Under the pieces are notes generated by a model. It ran no database searches and was not told where the DNA came from. It saw nothing but the letters and a program-made list of their open reading frames with translations. 8,728 nt of DNA from contig DQBY01000018.1 of NCBI GenBank assembly GCA_003534085.1, forward strand, positions 3,963-12,690. The letters run 5' to 3'. Both the position numbers and the translations under genes were made by a program. This document shows positions 1 to 6,083 of the stretch, in pieces. Origin of the DNA: Candidatus Moraniibacteriota bacterium. GTDB taxonomy: Bacteria; Patescibacteriota; Minisyncoccia; Moranbacterales; UBA2206. Within the stretch, counting starts at the first letter, position 1; each line of letters begins with the position of its first letter.

Positions 1-1089
1 CTGGATTCCCATCAGTACGAAAAATATAGGCACCAGGAACTGGGCGATCGGACGGATCAGATCTTCGATATGCATTTCCGGCTGGATCTCATTATGATGA
101 TTTTTTCTGGTGCAATTTTTGAAATAGACATCATCAAGGATCAGTCCTGCGGCAAAAGCTCCGACGATTGTCGCTAATCCGATCAGATTAGCCGCCCAAG
201 ACAACACGAAGGCGATTATTAAAGCGGTTATTATTTTCATTCCCTCCACGTTCATCTTGGAAATTTTCCTCCCTACCATCGGAGCCGCATATGTTCCGAT
301 TACGATTGCTCCGATCAGGAAAGCTACAGACTTGAAAGTTATCAGTCCGACACTCAAAAGCGAGAGAGATCCTGTCGTAATGATTCCGGTCACTACCGCC
401 AACACGATAAGTCCCATGACATCATCGATTACGGCTGCGCCCAAAATTATCTTGGCTTCAGGCATTTTCAATTTTCCAAGATCTTTGAAAACTCGGGCTG
501 TGATACCCACGCTGGTCGCGGTCAAAGTCGCTCCGATGAAAAGATGCATGTTCAGGTCTCCCAGCGGAAAAAATAATTTACTGACAAAAAATCCGAGCAG
601 GAACGGAACCACCACTCCGACAATGGCGACCATCAATGAGGGGACGCCTACTTTCATCATTTCTTTTATATTTGACTCCAATCCGACCATGAAGAGCAAA
701 ATGATGACTCCTAACCTGGAAAGGATATCCACATGGATGTCAGTGCCGATAGGGACAAACCAATTTATTCCGATCAAGTGCATATTTCCCACAATGACTC
801 CGAAAACCAGTTCGCCCAAAACGGCCGGCTGCTTGAATTTCTCGAACAATTCGCCGCCTAATTTTGCCGCTAAGAGAACGACTACGATCCAGACCAGAAC
901 CGGCGCTACCGGATCGGCATGTCCGGACTCTGATCCATGATCTCCCCCGGAGGATTCTTGCACAGCCGCTCCGCCAGCCGAAACAGTTCCGTTTTCAACA
1001 CCTAAAGCTCCGAGGAGCGAGAACATCAGCACTGCCGCCGCGACGACGATTGCCGATTTCTTCAAGAAATTTTTCATATTTTTCAACAT
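1..1089 (-). CDS. CPA2-family cation:proton antiporter, C-terminus cut by window edge
   Basis: Membrane exchanger predicted to swap Na+ or K+ for H+. The frame is open from ATG at 1089 to the window edge (363 residues seen); the last part of the transport domain and the stop lie outside. Residues about 11-30 form an N-terminal hydrophobic, signal-peptide-like segment, followed by a Gly/Ser/Asp/His linker (about 37-58). The antiporter core then begins with the family phrase KLGGELFEKFKQPAVLGEL. Later motifs are TATSVGITARVFKDLGKL and AKIILGAAVIDDVMGLIVL; the Asp pair D222-D223 is the ion-binding signature of the CPA2 fold. A second ATG at 1077 is in frame and neither start has a Shine-Dalgarno site, so the first few residues are uncertain. 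It lies 111 nt after atpC, in the same direction, possibly co-transcribed by read-through. Family is sure; ion specificity (NhaS/NapA-like versus KefB-like) is not. No C-terminal regulatory domain can be judged. Confidence 0.9.
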   Translation of the reverse strand, partial: MLKNMKNFLKKSAIVVAAAVLMFSLLGALGVENGTVSAGGAAVQESSGGDHGSESGHADPVAPVLVWIVVVLLAAKLGGELFEKFKQPAVLGELVFGVIVGNMHLIGINWFVPIGTDIHVDILSRLGVIILLFMVGLESNIKEMMKVGVPSLMVAIVGVVVPFLLGFFVSKLFFPLGDLNMHLFIGATLTATSVGITARVFKDLGKLKMPEAKIILGAAVIDDVMGLIVLAVVTGIITTGSLSLLSVGLITFKSVAFLIGAIVIGTYAAPMVGRKISKMNVEGMKIITALIIAFVLSWAANLIGLATIVGAFAAGLILDDVYFKNCTRKNHHNEIQPEMHIEDLIRPIAQFLVPIFFVLMGIQ

Positions 1090-1109
1090 TAATAAATAAA
1101 AAACACAAC

Positions 1110-1145
1110 AAAAAAATAAAGTCCCGTAAAAACAAAACTTTATTT
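1110..1145 (-). terminator. weak AT-rich hairpin with T-run after atpC
   Basis: On the minus strand AAATAAAGT (1145-1137) pairs perfectly with ACTTTATTT (1122-1114) around a 14-nt loop and runs into four more Ts. It lies between atpC and the antiporter. The stem has only one G-C pair, so it would be a leaky terminator at best. Confidence 0.35.
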
Positions 1146-1200
1146 CAAGTGATTTATTTATGGTCCGCTCCTATTTCCGCCTGTTATGAAAATCATATCG

Positions 1201-1638
1201 TTAGTCGATCTTTAAGCCTCTTTTAGTGTGATGTTTTTTGGCGACTCGGATGCGAGCCATTTCTTTTTCGATAGCCGCCGCCACTCGCGCATATTCCGTC
1301 TCATCCATGGAAATTTTCTCTTTCATCAGAGCCTCAGCCCGCACCCTGGCCTCTTCCGCCCTTTGCAGGTCGATATCTTCCGCCCTTTCGGCCCTGTCCG
1401 CCAGAATTATCAAGCTGTTTCTGTCAAATTCCAAAAAACCTCCGGCTATTGCCAGACTGATATCTTGACCGTTTTTTTTGAGTGTGATTTCTCCGGATTT
1501 GAGCGAAGCGATGTAGCTCCTATGGTTCGGCAAAATCGTAACCTCCCCGTCCAAAACCGGCAGAGTCGCTTGATCGATCGCTTCTTCCAAAACAGTCTTT
1601 TCCGGAGTCAGTATCTTGAATTTTATTCGTGAACTCAT
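1201..1638 (-). CDS. atpC: F-type ATP synthase epsilon subunit
   Basis: Central-stalk subunit of F1 that couples gamma rotation to the c-ring and can inhibit ATP hydrolysis through its C-terminal helices. From ATG at 1638 the product is 145 residues. Residues about 1-85 carry the beta-sandwich signature (KILTPEKTVLEEAIDQATLP, DGEVTILPNH, GEITLKKNG, AIAGGFLEF) and about 90-135 the charged helical hairpin (AERAEDIDLQRAEEARVRAE). An in-frame TTG at 1659 would add seven residues, but the ATG gives the usual MSSRIKFKI beginning and is preferred. No Shine-Dalgarno site is visible. It normally follows atpD; here it directly follows atpH after a low-complexity spacer, with atpA, atpG and atpD missing. 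The 3' side is 111 nt before the antiporter. Confidence 0.95.
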   Translation of the reverse strand: MSSRIKFKILTPEKTVLEEAIDQATLPVLDGEVTILPNHRSYIASLKSGEITLKKNGQDISLAIAGGFLEFDRNSLIILADRAERAEDIDLQRAEEARVRAEALMKEKISMDETEYARVAAAIEKEMARIRVAKKHHTKRGLKID

Positions 1639-1751
1639 AAAATTAATTTCAAATTTCAAAATCCAAATTGTTCCAAATCAAATCCAAAATCTAAAGTTTT
1701 AAAATTTTGTCATTTGAGCTTGATTTGAAATTTGAACTTTGAGCTTTGAAC
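1639..1751. repeat. low-complexity inverted-repeat spacer between atpH and atpC
   Basis: This AT-rich spacer is built from variants of CAAATTTCAAA and AAATCCAAA words. It contains a perfect 13-bp inverted repeat, TTCAAATTTCAAA at 1648-1660 and TTTGAAATTTGAA at 1724-1736. No ORF or Shine-Dalgarno site is seen. It marks the exact place where atpA-atpG-atpD would be expected. Similar low-complexity words are, from memory, common in intergenic DNA of CPR genomes and could promote recombination or assembly collapse. Confidence 0.6.
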
Positions 1752-2153
1752 TTAACTGATTAATTTTTGCTTTAGCTCCTTAAGCTGTGTAGCAATACTT
1801 CCATCTAACACTTCGTCTCCAATCTTAATAATTATTCCGCCTTTGATATTCGAATCAACTTTATTCTTAAATATGACTTCCTTTGCCTGATATTTATCTT
1901 TAATAAACTTTTCAATACTGTTCATTGTTCCTTGATCATTGGTCCTTGAAGTAATCACTTCCGTCTCGACAACTCCGTTTTCGTTGTTCCAAATTTCAGA
2001 AAATCTTTGTATTATTTTTGGGAACATTTTTTTCTGCCTGTTTTTAATCAGAAATTTTATAAAATTTCCCGCCACACCGTCAATTTCCCGCTTGGATTTT
2101 CCAGCAGTCATCTCATAAAGCGATTTTGCGTATTGATTGGTTGTGATCTTCAT
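1752..2153 (-). CDS. atpH: F-type ATP synthase delta subunit (short form)
   Basis: Peripheral-stalk subunit that anchors F1 to the b subunits. From ATG at 2153 the product is 133 residues, short against the usual 175-180. The N-terminus has the family phrase YAKSLYE (8-14), and the C-terminus has VDSNIKGGIIIKIGDEVLDG, the conserved closing motif of delta, so both ends are intact and the family is clear. The open frame extends upstream to 2234, but that extension is encoded by a palindromic repeat and is not homologous to delta, so it is rejected. Another in-frame ATG sits at 2165. AAGGAG ends only one base before the chosen ATG, too close for a normal Shine-Dalgarno. The gene follows atpF across a 133-nt repeat-filled spacer and is followed by atpC rather than atpA. 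Confidence 0.9.
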   Translation of the reverse strand: MKITTNQYAKSLYEMTAGKSKREIDGVAGNFIKFLIKNRQKKMFPKIIQRFSEIWNNENGVVETEVITSRTNDQGTMNSIEKFIKDKYQAKEVIFKNKVDSNIKGGIIIKIGDEVLDGSIATQLKELKQKLIS

Positions 2154-2164
2154 ACTCCTTAGCA

Positions 2165-2284
2165 TGTCATCCTGAACTTGATTCAGCCTGCCTGCCGGCA
2201 GGCAGGGATCTAATTGGGAGCTTGGTGTTTCCACAAAGCTTTATTAGATTCCGGATCTCCGCCAGAGGCGGGTCCGGAATGACA
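2165..2284. repeat. BIME-like pair of inverted palindromic (REP-like) elements
   Basis: The block is bounded by TGTCAT (2165-2170) and its inverse ATGACA (2279-2284). Unit A, 2166-2213, holds a perfect 20-nt palindrome centred on 2196/2197 (CCTGCC joined to GGCAGG). It splits the right arm of an outer hairpin, ATCCTGAA (2169-2176) pairing with TTCAG+GAT (2182-2186, 2207-2209). Unit B, 2242-2284 in inverse orientation, has ATTCCGGA/TCCGGAAT arms (2248-2255, 2273-2280) enclosing CCGCC-AGA-GGCGG. Between them a small hairpin, AGCTT-GTG with CAC-AAGCT (2219-2240), fills the linker. Two inverted units around a linker is the layout of bacterial interspersed mosaic elements. No transposase is in the window. 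Confidence 0.7.
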
Positions 2285-2286
2285 AA

Positions 2287-2775
2287 TTATTTTATACTTT
2301 TTTCAATCAATTCCTTATCCTTTCCACCATCTAATTTTTCAGAAATAATCTTTTCAGCAGCGACGATTACCAGTCCGGCAATCTCTCCTTTCAATTCCGC
2401 AAACATCTTGTTCTTTTCCTCTTCCATTTTCTTCTCCGTCTTTTTCAGCATTTCGTCAGATTCCCTCTTGGCTTCGACTATGATTTCCTCCTTGTTCTTC
2501 TTTGCCGTTTCCTCCGCCTTGGAAATTATTTTTTGCGCTTCTTTTTTGGCCTCAGCCAGAACTTCCTTCTCTTTTTCCCGGATTTCTTCGATTTTGATCC
2601 TCGCGTCTTCCGCATCCTTGATGCCTTTTTCAATCTTGTCTGTCCGGTCGTTCAAGTTTTTTAGGATAGGCTTATAGGCGAACCTGTGCAAGACAAAAAG
2701 AACGATAGTGAAGTTCACCAGCTGCGCGACTAATAATTTGATATCAACATGGAATGTTTTTATAAGCTCGTCCAT
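2287..2775 (-). CDS. atpF: F-type ATP synthase b subunit
   Basis: Peripheral-stalk subunit that holds F1 static against the rotating c-ring. The 162-residue product has one N-terminal membrane helix (about 13-32, LLVAQLVNFTIVLFVLHRF), the family phrase AYKPILKNLNDR just after it, and a long, highly charged coiled coil (about 42-135) rich in Glu and Lys with few helix breakers. Length is typical (about 160). ATG at 2775 is the natural start; no Shine-Dalgarno site is visible. It is separated from atpE by a 169-nt spacer containing a hairpin and from atpH by a palindromic repeat block. Only one b-type gene is seen, so the stalk is probably a b homodimer. Confidence 0.95.
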   Translation of the reverse strand: MDELIKTFHVDIKLLVAQLVNFTIVLFVLHRFAYKPILKNLNDRTDKIEKGIKDAEDARIKIEEIREKEKEVLAEAKKEAQKIISKAEETAKKNKEEIIVEAKRESDEMLKKTEKKMEEEKNKMFAELKGEIAGLVIVAAEKIISEKLDGGKDKELIEKSIK

Positions 2776-2877
2776 AATTTGTGTTCTAAAAATAGTTAGA
2801 TAGTTCTACAAACATACAAATTTTTACAAAATTCCAAAATTAGCCCTTTTGTATTTTTGATTTTTTGCAATTATGCA

Positions 2878-2942
2878 GGGACAGTGACTTTATTTTGGCT
2901 CCATACTTATCAAAAGCACAGAACCAAATAAAATTGTTGTCC
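2878..2942 (-). other. imperfect long hairpin in atpE-atpF spacer
   Basis: In the minus-strand transcript, three nt after the atpE stop, the arms pair as GGACA/TGTCC, then a seven-pair TTTATTT/AAATAAA block, then GGTTC/GAGCC with one G-U. There are small internal loops and a terminal loop of about 19 nt. No T-run follows, so it is not an intrinsic terminator. It may protect the atpE 3' end or reduce downstream expression, but this is inference. Confidence 0.4.
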
Positions 2943-2944
2943 TT

Positions 2945-3254
<310 letters not shown>

Positions 3255-4088
3255 CTAGTGCTCTTCGTTCGTCGTCGCGATCGTCATGAAAACCAAAGTA
3301 AGCATAGCAAAGATCAGCGCCTGAATCAAGCCCACGATTATTTCTAAAAACATGAATGGCAAAGGCAAAATGAAAGCGAAAAGAGCCATCATCGAAGCCA
3401 GCAAAACTTCTCCCGCAAAAATATTTCCGAACAGCCTGAAAGAAAGGGACGCGACCTTGGCAATTTCTCCGATTATTTCCACCAGCCCCACAAAAATTTT
3501 GATCGGATTCACCAGTACGATCGAAACGTCTTTCCGGATCTTGCCCGGAATGGATAGGAAAGCTTTCAGGTTTATAAATTTGTTGAAATGGTTCCAGGTT
3601 CCGACCGCAATCACTCCAAGCACATGCGAAGCCACGACCGCAAAAAGCGCCAGAGCTAAAGTCGTGTTCAAATCAGCCGTGCCGCCCCGGAATAGCGGAA
3701 CAAAGACAGAATGGCCTCCTTCCGTTTCGACAAATCCGATCGTGCCGATTCCGGGCAGGATTCCGAGCCAGTTGTTGATCAAGATAAAAAGAAAAAGAGA
3801 TAAGGTTATAGGAAGGAAATTTTCCGATTTTTTCCGATCCCCTGTTACGCTGTCTGCCAGCTTCAGCGCCTCCTCCAGGATAATTTCAAAAATATTCTGT
3901 ATCCCCTTGGGGACTTTTGCGATCTTTTTTCCGACAGCCACAAAAAAAACGACCAGGATGATGACCGCCATCCAGCTGTTCAAAAGAGAATTTGTTATAT
4001 TGAAATTTCCGACATGAAAAATCGGCTCGGCGAAAAGCGTCGCTTCATGTTGCACTTCCTGGTTGGAATTATTCGTCGCCATATTCAT
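3255..4088 (-). CDS. atpB: F-type ATP synthase a subunit
   Basis: Fo stator channel that passes protons to and from the c-ring. The 277-residue product has several hydrophobic segments (about 36-53, 91-112, 140-165, 188-240, 244-272). The essential arginine is R218 in SLSFRLFGNIFAGEVLL, and Q256 in GLIQALIFAMLTLVF matches the conserved helix-5 Gln. PITLSLFLFILINNWLGILPG (93-113) is the conserved second transmembrane region. Start ATG at 4088 overlaps the atpI stop as ATGA, indicating translational coupling; an in-frame ATG at 4082 is possible. The hydrophilic N-terminus (about 1-33) faces outside the membrane in the known topology. Length is in the normal range. Confidence 0.96.
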   Translation of the reverse strand: MNMATNNSNQEVQHEATLFAEPIFHVGNFNITNSLLNSWMAVIILVVFFVAVGKKIAKVPKGIQNIFEIILEEALKLADSVTGDRKKSENFLPITLSLFLFILINNWLGILPGIGTIGFVETEGGHSVFVPLFRGGTADLNTTLALALFAVVASHVLGVIAVGTWNHFNKFINLKAFLSIPGKIRKDVSIVLVNPIKIFVGLVEIIGEIAKVASLSFRLFGNIFAGEVLLASMMALFAFILPLPFMFLEIIVGLIQALIFAMLTLVFMTIATTNEEH

Positions 4089-4357
4089 TTTTTATCTTGA
4101 GCGTCTTCTTTTTCATCCTTTTCGATCCTTTTCAATTCTTTGATCGCGTCCATCACGATCCCAAAAATCGAAATGGCAAAAGCGATTCCGATGCTTAGCA
4201 AAAACAGCCACGGTTCCGTGCCATATTTTTCATCAAGCCATCGGCCGACAACAAGCGCAAGTATGATCGGCCCGATTATCCAGCCGGAAAGCCTGTAGAA
4301 CATCAGGATCGCGGGCCGCCACCAAGGCAGTTCGGATTTATTTTTTTCCTTTTTCAT
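4085..4357 (-). CDS. atpI: AtpZ/AtpI-family F0F1 assembly protein
   Basis: First gene of the ATP synthase operon. The 90-residue product has a Lys-rich start, two membrane helices (about 25-42 and 49-69) joined by RWLDEKYGTEPW, and a charged tail. The GPIILALVVGRWLD...GTEPW pattern is that of the AtpZ/AtpI family (putative ATPase gene 1 product), linked in other bacteria to c-ring assembly and Mg2+ supply. It is not essential for the enzyme itself. ATG at 4357 lacks a Shine-Dalgarno site but lies about 23 nt after the predicted transcription start. Its TGA overlaps the atpB ATG by 4 nt. Confidence 0.85.
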   Translation of the reverse strand: MKKEKNKSELPWWRPAILMFYRLSGWIIGPIILALVVGRWLDEKYGTEPWLFLLSIGIAFAISIFGIVMDAIKELKRIEKDEKEDAQDKK

Positions 4358-4386
4358 TTAAAAAACAGAAAAATACCACATTGGAT

Positions 4387-4415
4387 ATTTTCTCTCAATT
4401 CCGAAAAAAAGTCAA
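4387..4415 (-). promoter_or_regulatory. sigma-70-type promoter of the atp operon
   Basis: On the minus strand TTGACT (4415-4410, 5 of 6 to consensus) is followed by a 17-nt spacer and GAAAAT (4392-4387, 4 of 6). Predicted start near 4380 gives a leader of about 23 nt before atpI. It sits in the only long gap after the rpoD terminator, which is where an atp promoter is expected. Confidence 0.6.
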
Positions 4416-4529
4416 CACAACGATTTTTTTTGGATCTATTATTCAGGTCTTCCCAATTTACGCATATGCGATAAAATGGCAGACTTATTTTTTTATAAGT
4501 TTGAAGATCTTTTTGGCGCTCGCTCTTGG

Positions 4530-4570
4530 AAAATAAAAAATCCCAGGCTGCCACGATGGGCTGCCTGGGA
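4530..4570 (-). terminator. strong intrinsic terminator after rpoD
   Basis: An 8-bp perfect stem TCCCAGGC/GCCTGGGA (4541-4548, 4563-4570) continues past one T-T mismatch with GCC/GGC around a 6-nt loop. On the minus strand it runs into TTTTTTATTTT (4540-4530). It begins 7 nt after the rpoD stop and separates rpoD from the atp promoter. Confidence 0.9.
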
Positions 4571-4577
4571 GTAGCGG

Positions 4578-5966
4578 TTAACTGCCATCTCTTAATTTCT
4601 TAAGAGCCTGGAGGCGAAGAGGACTTTTCAGCTTTCTTAGAGCTTTCTCCTCGATCTGCCTTATCCTTTCGCGAGTAAGATTCAGGAATTTTCCCGTTTC
4701 TTCAAGCGTGTGATCCTTCTCTTCTCCTATGCCAAAACGCATCCTGATAACCTTTTCCTCTTTTGGAGTAAGAGTGTTCAGGACAGAAATGATATGATCG
4801 GTTTCTTGACTTCTTCCACAAATCTCCTCGGGGGAAGGACAATTTTCATCCTCGATATGGTCGCCGAGAGACAGGTCTCCATCTTCGCCTCTTGGAGTCT
4901 CAAAGGAAAGCGACATCGTATCCCTGACAGCTCGGATGGTATCAATGACCTTTTCCGTGCTGACACCTAGCTCCGCGGCAATTTCTTCAAAACTTGGCTC
5001 TCTGCCCAATTTTGCCAGCAGATTGACGGATGTGCTCAAAATTTTGCTTCTAAAATCCATCACATGGACCGGAACCCTAATGGTCGAAGTTTTGTCAATT
5101 ATGCCCCGAATGACAGCCTGCCTTATCCACCAAATTGCATAAGTACTGAACTTGAAACCTTTTTTGTGGTCGAATTTTTCAATAGCCCTCATCAGTCCTA
5201 TATTGCCCTCTTGGATAAGATCCGGCAAAGGCAGTCCCCGGCCTGCATATTTTTTAGCGATACTGATGACAAGACGCAGATTTTTGTCGATCATTTCGTC
5301 TCTTGCTCGGATGTATAGCTCTTCAAGATTTTTTAATTTTTCCCAAACAGGTAAAAAATCTTTAGGCCTTATTCCGCTAGCCTCATGCAGTTCTTTTGAT
5401 TTTGCAAGCTGCTCATTTTTCTTTCCCGCTTTTGAACAAAATTCGAGCAAATCCTCCAAGGCTCTGAGAGATTCTTGCATGGCCAATCTGTGAAGTTTTT
5501 CCTGTTCGCGATTTCGAGCTTCGATCTGTGAATCAGACTCCGATCCTTCTTCTTCCTGATGCGTCTCTTTCCCCTCCTGAAAAGAATTCATTATCGCTCC
5601 GTAAATCGGAAATGATAAAACTATATCCTCGATCATCTGCCTGGATTCTGTCAAAGTCTTTCCTAATTCATTTTCTTCAGCCCTGGTAAGGATATTTATC
5701 CGGCCCATTGAACGGAAATAGATCTGCATCAGATCATCTCCTCTATCCCTCTCTTCATCATTCTTCTCATCATATTCATCATCATCAAATTCATCTTCTG
5801 ATTCCGGCAAATCTATTCCCATTTCAATAAGATTATCCAAAATCTCTTCCGCTTCTTCTATGGGAAGCGCTTCCATCGGGAATATCCGATCAATTTCATC
5901 AACACTTAAAGATCCGCGCCTCTTTCCAACTTCAAATAAATTTTCAATTGCATCAACTTCCTTCAA
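4578..5966 (-). CDS. rpoD: primary RNA polymerase sigma factor (RpoD/SigA)
   Basis: Directs RNA polymerase to housekeeping promoters. The 462-residue protein has region 1.1 (about 5-53, [17 protein letters not shown]), a very acidic linker (54-78), region 1.2 (79-102, [19 protein letters not shown]), a charged non-conserved insert (about 105-220), region 2 (222-298, [45 protein letters not shown]), region 3 (299-380) and region 4 (395-450, [33 protein letters not shown]). Region 1.1 and the intact region 4.2 helix mark a primary sigma factor. Translation starts at TTG 5966: AAGGAGG (5980-5974) lies 7 nt upstream, and the next in-frame Met is inside region 1.1. In region 2.4 the residue matching E. 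coli T440 is I286, next to conserved Q283 and R287; the extended -10 contact E458 is D304. Single-gene unit with a terminator on each side. Confidence 0.96.
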   Translation of the reverse strand: MKEVDAIENLFEVGKRRGSLSVDEIDRIFPMEALPIEEAEEILDNLIEMGIDLPESEDEFDDDEYDEKNDEERDRGDDLMQIYFRSMGRINILTRAEENELGKTLTESRQMIEDIVLSFPIYGAIMNSFQEGKETHQEEEGSESDSQIEARNREQEKLHRLAMQESLRALEDLLEFCSKAGKKNEQLAKSKELHEASGIRPKDFLPVWEKLKNLEELYIRARDEMIDKNLRLVISIAKKYAGRGLPLPDLIQEGNIGLMRAIEKFDHKKGFKFSTYAIWWIRQAVIRGIIDKTSTIRVPVHVMDFRSKILSTSVNLLAKLGREPSFEEIAAELGVSTEKVIDTIRAVRDTMSLSFETPRGEDGDLSLGDHIEDENCPSPEEICGRSQETDHIISVLNTLTPKEEKVIRMRFGIGEEKDHTLEETGKFLNLTRERIRQIEEKALRKLKSPLRLQALKKLRDGS

Positions 5967-5973
5967 TCCCTTT

Positions 5974-5980
5974 CCTCCTT
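5974..5980 (-). promoter_or_regulatory. strong Shine-Dalgarno site of rpoD
   Basis: AAGGAGG on the minus strand, 7 nt before the TTG at 5966. It decides the non-ATG start and is the only well-placed strong Shine-Dalgarno site seen in the window. Confidence 0.85.
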
Positions 5981-5997
5981 CTAAAAATCCTTCTTTG

Positions 5998-6003
5998 GTT
6001 ATA
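5998..6003 (-). promoter_or_regulatory. possible -10 element of rpoD
   Basis: TATAAC on the minus strand (5 of 6 to consensus) lies between the tatD terminator and the rpoD Shine-Dalgarno site and would start transcription near 5991. No convincing -35 is found at 16-18 nt, so the call rests on position and one hexamer. Confidence 0.3.
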
Positions 6004-6033
6004 AAAAGAACTGCTCGGCTATTTTAGAAAATC

Positions 6034-6072
6034 AAAAAAAGCCGCACATCATAATAGCATTTTTTACGGCTT
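6034..6072 (-). terminator. intrinsic terminator after tatD
   Basis: AAGCCG (6072-6067) pairs with CGGCTT (6044-6039), extended by one wobble and one A-T pair, around a loop of about 18 nt, and is followed on the minus strand by seven Ts (6040-6034, two of them in the stem). It begins 11 nt after the tatD stop and ends the metG-tatD unit. Confidence 0.65.
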
Positions 6073-6083
6073 GAGTAAAGAGA

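Noticed and set aside
257..940. 227-residue plus-strand open frame
   Set aside because: It lies antisense to the antiporter and has no recognisable domain; the minus-strand frame carries clear CPA2 motifs.
1639..1659. atpC start at TTG 1659
   Set aside because: ATG at 1638 gives the usual epsilon N-terminus and the added residues come from low-complexity spacer DNA.
2154..2234. N-terminal extension of atpH to an upstream start at 2234
   Set aside because: It is encoded by the palindromic repeat (LDPCLPAGRLNQVQDD) and is not part of the delta fold.
4354..4554. 66-residue minus-strand frame ahead of atpI
   Set aside because: Its start lies inside the rpoD terminator hairpin and it runs through the atp promoter; the sequence resembles no known protein.
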